From the NCBI RefSeq assembly GCF_000942395.1, contig NZ_LN812102.1:1400816-1464815 (forward strand): 64,000 nucleotides of DNA, given 5' to 3'. Of this stretch, positions 8,501 through 15,343 are shown in pieces. How positions within the stretch are numbered: the first letter of the stretch is position 1; each line of letters starts with the position of its first letter. The translations under genes and the position numbers were made by a program. The notes beneath the pieces were generated by a model. The model was not told the DNA's origin. It saw only the letters and a program-made list of their open reading frames with translations, and searched no databases. The stretch is from Risungbinella massiliensis (GTDB taxonomy: Bacteria; Bacillota; Bacilli; Thermoactinomycetales; Thermoactinomycetaceae).

Positions 8501-9850
8501 ACCATCACGCATTTTGACAGCTGCCAACTCGATGATGACATCATGATAGGCAGATAGACCTGTAGTCTCCACGTCAAATACGACATATGTATCCGACTGA
8601 AGATCTCGTTTTTCCGCATTCAGAACGATTGGCACGCCATCATCGACGATATTTGCCTCCATCCCAAACAGTAACTTAATCCCATTTTTCTTGGCTGCAT
8701 CATAGGCATCTGGATACGCCTGTGCACTCCCATGGTCCGTGATCGCAATCGCTGGGTGTCCCCATTTTGCCGCACGCTTGACCAATTGGGTCACGTTATT
8801 TACTCCATCCATCGCCGACATAGACGAATGAAGGTGCAATTCAACCCGTTTTTCCTCTGCTAGATCTTGTCTTTCTGGAACGTAGACTTCCACTAGATCA
8901 TTCACCATCAGGACCAAATCCCGGGCAAAGGTGTCAAATTGGACGGAACCTCGAACTTTTAAGGTATCTCCATCTGAAATCATACGAAAGACAGCTGCTT
9001 GTTCCTTATCTCTGGCAAACAGTTTACAGGAGATGGAATCTTGGAAGTCCGTTATGTTAAATGTAAGGAGCTGTCGTCCGCTCTTTAGTTCTTTTAGCTC
9101 CGTTTTGAATACTTTTCCTTGTACCGTCACACGACGTTCTTCTTCTTGAATCGTGGAAATGGGGACAGGCTCATCTTGGATCTGGTACCCAAGTTTCTTC
9201 TCTAGCACCATCTCTTCTTCGCTACCACCAGCAGCTACCTTTTCTGCCAAACGCTTCTCTGCCAGTTCCCGCTCAGCGATTGCTTTGGAAATAATCTCTT
9301 TTTGCTGTTTTTCCTTTGTCTCTTCAAATTGGCTACGATCTTCTTCTCCTGTACGCGCTTTTAACACGACTGGTAGCTTTTCTCCTGTCAATTCCGCATA
9401 ATATCGGGAAATTTCGCGATCTATCTCCCGTTGAAACGCCATCTCTTGTACTTGCGAATTCCGCAGTGTCACTAAAATCTTTTGGTCTTGGATCTCCCAG
9501 TCTGCTTTTCCAAACCAACCTGCGGCGGCAGGTGAGACGTTCTCTTGGATCCGTTTTTGAATCCAATGCTTATATTTGTTTAATACCACCGTGTGCTCCA
9601 CTTGATCAATCTGCTTGCGAAGACCTACCCGAATATCTGGAGCAAAGTGTTGTTTTACTCGCTCCATAAACTCCATCCAAATATCCGGATCCATTGGTTC
9701 TGCTAGACCGAGCAAGATTTGCCAAGCTCTCTGCCGAGGATGGATTGTCACTTTTTTGATCCATGCTTTCGCAAAATGAGACGATAGCCACTCCCCTGGT
9801 AGCTTCGCCTCCTCAAATAACCGTTCTAAGCCTGTACCCTTCTGAGACAA
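5534..9850 (-). CDS. polC: DNA polymerase III alpha subunit, PolC type
   Basis: At 1438 aa this matches B. subtilis PolC (about 1437). Order of domains: N-terminal and OB-fold region (to about 330), PHP domain part 1 (VELHLHSSMSAMDG, AITDHGS), inserted DEDDh proofreading exonuclease (TYVVFDVETTGL near 420 to HNARFD and YDAEATG near 570), PHP part 2, zinc-finger cysteines (CETCRH...CPNC, near 920), polymerase palm with PDIDLNF near 970, and helix-hairpin elements near the C-terminus (IPGVGENAA). It is the replicative leading/lagging strand polymerase of Firmicutes. Start is TTG 9850 behind AGAGGTGA. Unusually, proS and rimP, its common neighbours, are not adjacent. Confidence 0.98.
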   Translation of the reverse strand: MSQKGTGLERLFEEAKLPGEWLSSHFAKAWIKKVTIHPRQRAWQILLGLAEPMDPDIWMEFMERVKQHFAPDIRVGLRKQIDQVEHTVVLNKYKHWIQKRIQENVSPAAAGWFGKADWEIQDQKILVTLRNSQVQEMAFQREIDREISRYYAELTGEKLPVVLKARTGEEDRSQFEETKEKQQKEIISKAIAERELAEKRLAEKVAAGGSEEEMVLEKKLGYQIQDEPVPISTIQEEERRVTVQGKVFKTELKELKSGRQLLTFNITDFQDSISCKLFARDKEQAAVFRMISDGDTLKVRGSVQFDTFARDLVLMVNDLVEVYVPERQDLAEEKRVELHLHSSMSAMDGVNNVTQLVKRAAKWGHPAIAITDHGSAQAYPDAYDAAKKNGIKLLFGMEANIVDDGVPIVLNAEKRDLQSDTYVVFDVETTGLSAYHDVIIELAAVKMRDGEIIDKFSEFANPHRKLSQTIIELTHITDDMLVDAPEVDDVITRFLEFIEGSVLVAHNARFDMGFLQQAAKRIGKPPVINPVLDTLELARFLYPTMKNHRLNTLSKKLEVHLEQHHRAIYDAEATGYVLYKMLEETIKVRKITQLHQLNEHMGERDMSRMRPFHAILLVKNLAGLRNLYKLISISHTEYFFRVPRIPRSKLVELREGLIVGSACERGELFETALNKSPEETEEVAKFYDYLEIQPVDINQHLVEKGFVESPERLRETNRLLVEIGERLGKPVVATANVHYLDEEDAIYRDVLVQSVTGFRGDGKLPKTHFRTTDEMLSEFAYLGREKAHEVVVANPKKIADDIEELQPFPRRDEPFTPVIEGADQEFEEMCYKKAHEWYGNPLPEVVQARLDKELTSIIKHKFAVVYLISQRLVTKSLSDGYLVGSRGSVGSSFAATMSDITEVNPLPPHWRCETCRHSEFILDGSYESGFDLPDKECPNCATKMIKDGHDIPFETFLGFEGDKVPDIDLNFGSDYQPRAHAYTEELFGKEYIYRAGTIAKVQEKTAYGYVKKYAEKHNLQLRQAEIDRLVHGCTGVKRTTGQHPGGLMVVPQYMDVYDFTPVQFPADDVKSETKTTHFDYNAIGGMILKLDILGHQDPTTIRRLQDITGIKPQDVPIDDPETMKIFSGTESLGITPEQINGIKMGTLGIPEFGTSFVRQMLEDTKPTTFSELVRISGLSHGTDVWLGNAQELIRNGTATLSETICTRDDIMLYLILKGVPAKASFKIMEKVRKGKGLTEEEAELMREYDVPEWYINSCRKIAYMFPRAHAAAYVMMAVRIAWFKVHHPIAYYSTYFYRLLADFDCNVVVKGPEYCKKLIKEIQEKGNTATPKEKGLLTVLESVLEFYARGFRFQQIDLYRSHAKEFVIDGDSLILPFATIPGVGENAAIQMMKGRQDGEYLSIDEFQSRTKASSTVIEVLKELGCLEGLPQSNQLALF

Positions 9851-9954
9851 GGGATTTCACCTCTTCATTCCGAATTTCTCCAACTCTATTGGATCTATAC
9901 GAATCTAGTTATCAGTAGGTACCATCTTATCATAGGGAGTTAGAGGGGGAAATG

Positions 9955-9990
9955 GAAAAAACTCTAGCACTTTTCGTGGTGTGCTAGAGT
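9955..9990 (-). terminator. Leftward terminator upstream of polC
   Basis: The stem ACTCTAGCAC / GTGCTAGAGT ends in a T-run on the minus strand. It is the second terminator between regulator 2 and polC and insulates polC from the accessory region. The 316-base gap 9851-10166 otherwise holds no gene I can see. Confidence 0.75.
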
Positions 9991-10120
9991 GGAAGATTGT
10001 CTATATGTAGTTAGTTTAGGTTCCATACTTCATTAAAAAAAGAGAACTGTAGAACATCAAGCACACCGAGAGTCTTGATCATGCTTTTTTCGTTATTCGA
10101 ACACACTCATCTTTCTCCTA

Positions 10121-10148
10121 TAAAAAAGCGGATACCTATAGTATCCAC
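10121..10148 (-). terminator. Terminator of regulator 2
   Basis: On the minus strand GTGGATAC / GTATCCGC (one G-U pair) is followed by six T residues, 19 bases after the regulator stop codon. Confidence 0.8.
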
Positions 10149-10166
10149 TGCATTGAAATATTGAAT

Positions 10167-10205
10167 TTAAGCTTCTGGTGGATCAGTTTCAAAATTTTGG
10201 TACAT
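10167..10205 (-). CDS. Possible internally translated 12-aa peptide
   Basis: Inside the last codons of regulator 2, in the same frame, AAAGGAGG stands eight bases before an ATG (10205), giving MYQNFETDPPEA and the same stop codon. The peptide carries the F-x-T-[DE]-P-P-E motif seen in the propeptide after regulator 1. This could be a signal peptide made by internal initiation. It could also be chance, because the codons for Lys-Glu-Asp produce AAAGGAGGAT naturally. Kept as a candidate only. Confidence 0.35.
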   Translation of the reverse strand: MYQNFETDPPEA

Positions 10206-11504
10206 ATCTGTATCCTCCTTTTGATTGTATTCTAACAAACTTTTTGAAAGTGTTTCAATTATTTCATTCGGACTCCTCTTATGTGTCTTAGCAACATTCA
10301 AATAATTCTTTGTTGCTTTAAATTGAAGATCATTTAAGTTGAGCTTTGTCGAAATATCAATTGCTTCATTAAAAGCAACTAGTGAAGCATCAACATCATT
10401 CTTCATCTCATACAATGTTCCTATTAATACACAAACCTCACAGTAAGAACCATGATCATTTGCCGATAATGCTAGGTTTTTAGCCTTTTCTAGGTACTTT
10501 AACGCAGCTTCCAAATTTCCCTGTCGTTGAAACATCTCTCCTAGTTTTTTATATGGAACAACAAGCAAATCATCTCTTGCATCTTCTGCTTTTATAGCTT
10601 CAGTAAAACACGATTCTGCTAGATTCCATTGTTCTAGATGCATCCAACTTGTTCCTAGTGTAGAGTATAGCTCCACAGATCTTTCATGTCTGCGATCTAA
10701 TCTAGCTAATTCTAGACCATAAGTGGCTTCTTTGATTGCTTCACGATAGTATCCCAAATCATTTAACAATCCAGCTTCTAAATCTATTAAACTTAACAAG
10801 ATAGTTGTTGTCTCTACCTTATTTTTAAGAGGTTTTAGATCTTCCAAGCGCTTAAAAGCTTCCATAGTTCTATTCATCTTTTTCAGATAAATGACTTGAG
10901 AGGTTAGAAGATAGTAGTAGACGAACTGCTTCTCTCCATCTTCTTGAAAAGCTCTTATTCCCTCTTCGATAAATAACAGCGCTTTGGCTAGTTTACTTTC
11001 ATAATAAGCATTTCTACTAAGTTCATAGTAAGACAATGCTAAAATATTATCTTTTGAAGATATATTACTGGATTTTGAATACTCAATTGCATTGCGAAAG
11101 TAACTCTCGGCATTGTTCCATAATCTACGCTTTGAGAAGTACTTACCTTTTAAATAACTAACTTTAGGGTGCGTTCCATCTAGGGCTTGCAGTCTTTTCC
11201 ATGCCTCATCTGACCGCGTATCTAACTCCTGCTCAATCATTAGGAGTTCTAAATCTATTAATTCAGATGTCAATTTTTGTGGTTCTTCTTCTAATGAAAT
11301 TAACTCTTCATAAATTAAATTCACCTTAGTACATAAATACCTGAGTTTCTCTTGACTAACATTTCGGTTACCACGTTCTAAATTACTGATTGTACCAGTT
11401 GATAGCATATCATCAGAAAGTTTTTCTATAGATAACCCTAATTCAATTCTAGCCTGCTTTAAACGATCACCCATTGTTGGTGTGATGTAATGATATTTAG
11501 CCAT
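10167..11504 (-). CDS. RRNPP-type HTH-TPR transcriptional regulator 2
   Basis: A 445-aa paralog of regulator 1: N-terminal XRE helix-turn-helix (about 10-70; LSTGTISNLERGNRNVSQEKL) and TPR-type repeats to the end (for example QWNLAESCFTEAIKAED and GNLEAALKYLEKAKNLA). Start is ATG 11504 with AGGTGGAAG upstream; a GTG at 11516 would overlap that site. The C-terminal tail QNFETDPPEA leaves the TPR pattern and resembles the FATEPPE repeat of the peptide encoded after regulator 1. There is a perfect internal ribosome site before this tail (see 10167-10205). It is divergent from a four-gene set at 11752-14484, its likely target. Confidence 0.85.
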   Translation of the reverse strand: MAKYHYITPTMGDRLKQARIELGLSIEKLSDDMLSTGTISNLERGNRNVSQEKLRYLCTKVNLIYEELISLEEEPQKLTSELIDLELLMIEQELDTRSDEAWKRLQALDGTHPKVSYLKGKYFSKRRLWNNAESYFRNAIEYSKSSNISSKDNILALSYYELSRNAYYESKLAKALLFIEEGIRAFQEDGEKQFVYYYLLTSQVIYLKKMNRTMEAFKRLEDLKPLKNKVETTTILLSLIDLEAGLLNDLGYYREAIKEATYGLELARLDRRHERSVELYSTLGTSWMHLEQWNLAESCFTEAIKAEDARDDLLVVPYKKLGEMFQRQGNLEAALKYLEKAKNLALSANDHGSYCEVCVLIGTLYEMKNDVDASLVAFNEAIDISTKLNLNDLQFKATKNYLNVAKTHKRSPNEIIETLSKSLLEYNQKEDTDMYQNFETDPPEA

Positions 11505-11594
11505 AATCACTTCCACCTAAAAAATTTTTTGGTAAAAATAATTGTTTTTAAATATCTGCAATGAAAACCATCTTAACATCAACTCTAAATCCGG

Positions 11595-11605
11595 TTTATC
11601 CAATG
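11595..11605. promoter_or_regulatory. TTTATCCAATG motif shared with regulator 1 locus
   Basis: These 11 bases are identical to part of the palindrome at 2107-2138. Both copies lie in the divergent region upstream of an RRNPP regulator. Here the second arm is not evident; a weak CATTGAACCATAAA follows near 11632. Candidate binding site of the regulators. Confidence 0.45.
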
Positions 11606-11751
11606 CCAATTTCAGAATATATATTCCCCTTCATTGAACCATAAATGAATAAAAAAGGAAACCGATAACATCATCAATTTTTGGTATATTCAAAAATATA
11701 TGACATACTTGCTTTACGCGATTGATCTTTAACCAATTAGGAGGTCTGTCT

Positions 11752-12135
11752 ATGAATGCTGTATTAAGTACTAATATTCAAGAATCAGCTGAGGTCGAAC
11801 TGGGGAAATTCTTTATGTTATTTGGCAAAGGAGTAAAAGGTCTGACAATGTTCTCGGGATTAGTTGATAACATTTGGCATGAACTACTTGAGACACCCAT
11901 TAAATATCATGATTTTTGCGAGAAAACAGCTGGAAAACAAGTAGCACACGTTGAAATGAACGGTGTAGGTCCCATTAAATGGGTAACACAATATGAAACA
12001 GAATTCGGTAAGCTTAACGAAGTTTGGTTTATGAATAAACATGGTCAGCTAGATACACAAGCGTACAAAGAGTATCAGGTAACTGGGGAAGTAAAGCGTC
12101 AGTCTTGGGATTGTGGACCAGTGCCAACAGAATAG
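11752..12135 (+). CDS. Small WH...FC protein, possible precursor or structural peptide
   Basis: The start is ATG 11752 behind AGGAGG; an upstream ATG at 11722 has no site. The 127-aa product contains DNIWHELLETPIKYHDFC-x4-GK-x3-H (about 47-73), which recalls the W-H-x-F-I-L-x-T-x-x-Y-x-x-F-C motif of glycine-rich-domain (DUF1399-like) proteins. The C-terminus is QSWDCGPVPTE. There is no signal peptide. It is the first gene after the regulator, and a perfect 14-bp stem-loop separates it from the next gene, an arrangement that gives a first gene excess expression, as for RiPP precursors. Function unknown; the family link is from memory. Confidence 0.6.
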   Translation: MNAVLSTNIQESAEVELGKFFMLFGKGVKGLTMFSGLVDNIWHELLETPIKYHDFCEKTAGKQVAHVEMNGVGPIKWVTQYETEFGKLNEVWFMNKHGQLDTQAYKEYQVTGEVKRQSWDCGPVPTE

Positions 12136-12169
12136 AGAAAAACATCCTCTATCTCACATAAGAGTGAAA

Positions 12170-12203
12170 CAAGATAACTCTAGAGTCTCCTAGAGTTATC
12201 TTG
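12170..12203 (+). terminator. Perfect stem-loop, likely partial terminator or mRNA stabiliser
   Basis: CAAGATAACTCTAG / CTAGAGTTATCTTG is a perfect 14-bp stem with a 6-base loop, without a proper T-run. It lies between the first and second genes of the set, so it may let only part of transcription pass or may protect the upstream message. Confidence 0.6.
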
Positions 12204-12229
12204 CCTTCAATTTAAGGAGCTGTTATTCA

Positions 12230-12934
12230 ATGAACAGAAAGATTGTCTCATTTAGTGATTCAGATAAATTCTCTCAGTATTGCAAGATGATCTCAAAGTC
12301 ATTCTGTCCATTTCTTCATCCTGCTGAAAAAAATGAAGTTTTATTTTGTACCGAGTACCACTTAAAATCCGACAGGATAGAAAACATCAAAAAGGAAATT
12401 TTTTACTACGGTGTCGAACATGCAGAAAGACTACGCCAATTCCGTCATCAAGAACCCGATATCTTAAAAAAACTCGTGGCTTGTGAAAATATTGTGTTCT
12501 ACTTGCCCAATGCATTTAAGAAAGTCGATGGTAGTGATCTTCTAATGTGGTCTCATTTTATGATTAAACTCCTCTATACCTCAGTGGGAATTATGGTAGG
12601 GAAGTTCTGGATTAATGAGAAGCAAAACGCTAGAAATGGAGAAATGATACCTGAACCTCCTTGTCACTTTCTATCAATTAGATCTGCCATTAAAACAAAA
12701 GATCCTTATTTCTTCAAGAGAGCTGATTACCTCTTGCCTGACCTTATGGAGTCGAAAGACAACATGGAAAATGTTCATATTCTATTACCTAAAGAGAAAG
12801 AACTAACATACAAGAACATGGAAGAGCTCGATTATTACAATATTGTCTATAAGTGGGCAGATGAGGAGAGGGTGAGGAGAAAAAATGAAAAAAAATCTTT
12901 ACCATCTATACCAATCCAACGTTCCAGTAGCTAA
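12230..12934 (+). CDS. DUF6875-like protein of unknown function
   Basis: A 234-aa soluble protein. The segment CPFLHPAEKNEVLFC (about 26-40) and the later PPCHFLSIRSAIKTKDPYFF (about 141-160) match my recollection of DUF6875 proteins, which have an N-terminal CPF-x-P motif, a GKFW/GQF segment and an AIR motif, and occur in natural-product clusters. No catalytic motif can be named. Ribosome site AAGGAG precedes ATG 12230. Its 3' end overlaps the next gene by 50 bases, so the two are co-translated. The context (HAD phosphatase, kinase-like protein) suggests a shared pathway. Confidence 0.6.
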   Translation: MNRKIVSFSDSDKFSQYCKMISKSFCPFLHPAEKNEVLFCTEYHLKSDRIENIKKEIFYYGVEHAERLRQFRHQEPDILKKLVACENIVFYLPNAFKKVDGSDLLMWSHFMIKLLYTSVGIMVGKFWINEKQNARNGEMIPEPPCHFLSIRSAIKTKDPYFFKRADYLLPDLMESKDNMENVHILLPKEKELTYKNMEELDYYNIVYKWADEERVRRKNEKKSLPSIPIQRSSS

Positions 12935-13640
12935 CTTAAAGGTTTTACTGTTTGATTTAGATGGAACGCTTTACCCTGCATCAGCAATTGAAAACAAAAT
13001 TGGTCCAACTTTTTTTGGTCATGCTAAAAAGGTATTTCAACTTGATGCAGAACAAACTTATGAAACGATTCAACAATATCGAAAAGAATTTCACCATGTT
13101 ATCTTTGGACTTAAAAAATACTATGGTATTGATCCAGATACTTTCTATGCTGATGTATTTGAATCTCTTGATATCAGTGCTGCTGAACCTTATAACGGGC
13201 TAATTGATATTCTTCATGAGTGTTCTAAGTACTACAAACTTGCACTTTGGACGAACTCATCTCGGGGACATGCCAAAAGACTGTTAGAAAAATTTTCATG
13301 CCTTAACCTTTTTTCATATATTTTCTCCTTAGAAGATTTCAATTATTATAAAAAGCCTAACAGAGAAGGCTTTGAGATGTGTTTGGAGAAGCTAAAAGAA
13401 TCCCCAAAGAACGTTTTGTTTTTTGACGATTCTTATTTAAACCTAAAAACTGCTAAAATCATTGGTTTAAATACCGTTTTAGTATCAAATCATATAGTAG
13501 AGCCACCGTATTTTTGGGAAATGCATCGCAAAGAGAAACATTTTCCTCAATCATTCGTTGACTACAATACCCACAACCTAACAGAAATGCTTGAATTTAT
13601 TTTAAACGAGAGGAAGCTATGCCAACATGGAACTAACTGA
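12885..13640 (+). CDS. HAD-superfamily phosphatase (pyrimidine 5'-nucleotidase-like)
   Basis: The four HAD motifs are visible: DLDGT with nucleophile D24 and D26, LALWTNSS (about 120), the Lys in YKKPNREGF (about 152), and FFDDSYLNLKTA (about 180) with the acidic pair. The all-helical cap follows motif I, as in subfamily IA. Such enzymes remove phosphate from nucleotides or small metabolites; the substrate cannot be read from sequence. ATG 12885 follows GAGGAG. The gene overlaps both neighbours (50 bases before, 14 after), so the three form one tightly coupled unit. Confidence 0.82.
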   Translation: MKKNLYHLYQSNVPVANLKVLLFDLDGTLYPASAIENKIGPTFFGHAKKVFQLDAEQTYETIQQYRKEFHHVIFGLKKYYGIDPDTFYADVFESLDISAAEPYNGLIDILHECSKYYKLALWTNSSRGHAKRLLEKFSCLNLFSYIFSLEDFNYYKKPNREGFEMCLEKLKESPKNVLFFDDSYLNLKTAKIIGLNTVLVSNHIVEPPYFWEMHRKEKHFPQSFVDYNTHNLTEMLEFILNERKLCQHGTN

Positions 13641-14484
13641 ACTGGTTGAGCAAATTTGCCAAGAACAAAATATATCAACTAATCGTATTGAAGTGTTCCC
13701 CTCCAGAGAAGGGGCTTCTTTTAAGCTATATACAAACCAATCTACGTTTCTATTGAAAATGGCTAATCAACAAAGCAGAGCCAATACAATACAAAACGAA
13801 AGTACTGTGTTACAGGAAATAAAAGACCCCTCTTTTGTAACAAGTGGCACTCACTCAAACTATGTTTGGCTTCTGCGTACTTGGCTATCTGGAGTAACAT
13901 CTTCTGATTACACAGCCTATGTTCGCCAAAATCCATCAACAGAAAATCAAACTCGGTTTGTTATAGATCTAACCAAAATGCTAGACAAAGTAATAACTCT
14001 AGATAAAACAGGTTATCTACATGGAGATCTACAACCTGCTCATTTTTTGTTTTTGCCTAATCAAGAGGTGCATCTACTCGATTTGGAGACTTCCTACAAA
14101 AAAGGGGCGATTCATGACTACAAAGGAGCATTAGTACATTTTGTTTCACCTGAAGTAGCCGATGCCATGCTACAAAAGACAAATGCTCCATTGAACGAGC
14201 TGACAGAAGTATACGCTTTTGGTGCTACGGCATTCTTTTTATACTCTGATGTAGTACCTATTGCCTACAGTGAAGATCATACCAATACAAATTACAAATC
14301 CATTCCTTTTGAAGAGAAACTGAAACAAATTGTACGAGGGAAGAGAAGATCCTTCCAATCTGTTGGAGTAACACCTTTTCCACAATTGGAGCAGATTCTA
14401 AATAGATGTCTTATTCTTTCTAAAAACGAACGATTTGCAAACGTCTCGGAATTAATGTTGGAATTAAAGAGACTGGTAAATTAG
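13627..14484 (+). CDS. Protein-kinase-like phosphotransferase, atypical catalytic loop
   Basis: The 285-aa protein shows a kinase fold: K44 in FLLK as the ATP-binding lysine, E58 in QNES as the helix C partner, catalytic loop HGDLQPAH (132-139, HGD instead of HRD), and DLE (152-154) in place of DFG, followed by FVSPEV resembling the APE motif and a short C-lobe. There is no membrane segment or sensor domain. Such forms phosphorylate small molecules or peptides, or have lost activity. It overlaps the HAD gene, so an opposing kinase and phosphatase are co-expressed under the nearby RRNPP regulator. Substrate unknown. Confidence 0.78.
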   Translation: MELTELVEQICQEQNISTNRIEVFPSREGASFKLYTNQSTFLLKMANQQSRANTIQNESTVLQEIKDPSFVTSGTHSNYVWLLRTWLSGVTSSDYTAYVRQNPSTENQTRFVIDLTKMLDKVITLDKTGYLHGDLQPAHFLFLPNQEVHLLDLETSYKKGAIHDYKGALVHFVSPEVADAMLQKTNAPLNELTEVYAFGATAFFLYSDVVPIAYSEDHTNTNYKSIPFEEKLKQIVRGKRRSFQSVGVTPFPQLEQILNRCLILSKNERFANVSELMLELKRLVN

Positions 14485-14510
14485 AAGATCTACAATGGAG
14501 AGAATCTTGA

Positions 14511-14560
14511 TTTACTCCAACAAAATTTGATGAGCAATTTTCTTATTTTGTTGGAGTAAT
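14511..14560. terminator. Long inverted repeat after kinase-like gene
   Basis: TTACTCCAACAAAAT and ATTTTGTTGGAGTAA are perfect 15-bp arms around a 19-base loop, 27 bases after the kinase-like stop. There is no strong T-run, so it may be a terminator of low efficiency or a trace of mobile DNA, since an IS remnant follows. Confidence 0.6.
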
Positions 14561-14601
14561 AGCAAAATAGTTTTCATTAACGACATAAAAACACCTACTG
14601 G

Positions 14602-14700
14602 CTACTTATTTCTGTATTCTACAGGAGATAAGTAACCAATTTTCCCCTGAATACGTTCAAAGTTATGGTAATGGATGCAGGAGTGTTGATTAGCTAAATT
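14602..14700 (-). pseudogene. IS3-family transposase remnant (orfB C-terminus)
   Basis: The minus strand encodes YHNFERIQGKIGYLSPVEYR before a stop, the typical last residues of IS3/IS150-group integrase-type transposases. The reading frame upstream soon loses similarity, and no catalytic DDE part or intact end is present, so only the 3' tail remains. It marks the right-hand border of the regulator 2 locus and is a sign of past insertion or transfer. The rest of 14701-14956 holds nothing I can name. Confidence 0.75.
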
Positions 14701-14956
14701 TTTACCGTAACCGCCCGGAACATGATTTTTTCCTTCCATCAGGTTATACCTTACTAAGAAGCAAGAATCGCTGCTTCACCAGCCCATTACAGACGAGGTC
14801 CATACCCACAACATGTGCACAAGAAACTTGGAATCAAATAGTATAATAGATTGATTATCAAATAATCAAAACTGTTTAAAAAAGAAGTGGAAATTCTGCC
14901 TTCTACTTGTATAATAAAAGAGTCTAACTCGGTAAATTTTCCTCTTCGAATCTGGG

Positions 14957-14998
14957 CTACCCTCAAAGGCAGTAGGTATCTATTGGTTTTGAGGGTAG
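14957..14998 (+). promoter_or_regulatory. Stem-loop in leader of small gene
   Basis: CTACCCTCAAA / TTTGAGGGTAG is a perfect 11-bp stem with a 20-base loop, ending 33 bases before the next start codon. There is no T-run. It may be a leader structure of the 87-aa gene or a residual mobile-element end. Confidence 0.4.
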
Positions 14999-15031
14999 TG
15001 ATACCCAAATTCATTAAAGGGGAGATTTATT

Positions 15032-15295
15032 ATGGCAGAAAAAATATTCGTATTAAAGGCAATCGAGGCACTGAATAAGGTCGATACATTTGAAGAAGCA
15101 GTGAAAGTATTAGAGGATTTAACAAGACCAAAAGAATTTGGTAAATCAGTTATTCCTATCTATAATCAAGGATTAGTAATAGATATATTAGAATTTTGGC
15201 TGAAGAAAAAAGAATTTGAAATGAATAAAGCAAATCAAGAGGATCTAAAGACTTTATATGCTGCCCTACTTGATCTATCCGATAATCTCTCATAG
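15032..15295 (+). CDS. Unknown 87-aa helical protein
   Basis: ATG 15032 follows GGGGAG at nine bases. The product is short, amphipathic and helical (AIEALNKVDTFEEAVKVLEDL), with no signal peptide or membrane helix. I do not recognise it. It is monocistronic with its own terminator, placed between the IS remnant and housekeeping genes. Confidence 0.65.
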   Translation: MAEKIFVLKAIEALNKVDTFEEAVKVLEDLTRPKEFGKSVIPIYNQGLVIDILEFWLKKKEFEMNKANQEDLKTLYAALLDLSDNLS

Positions 15296-15304
15296 TTAGA
15301 CAAA

Positions 15305-15343
15305 GACCAACCTCCTTCGTGGAAGTTGGTCGATTTATTTTTA
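15305..15343. terminator. Terminator shared by converging genes
   Basis: GACCAACCTCC / GGAAGTTGGTC around a TTCGT loop, followed by a T-rich run on the plus strand, just after the 87-aa gene and next to the end of the leftward ytoI gene. Confidence 0.85.

Noticed and set aside
14787-15014. 75-codon minus-strand ORF
   Set aside because: It runs through the inverted repeat at 14957-14998 and has neither a ribosome site nor a plausible protein pattern.
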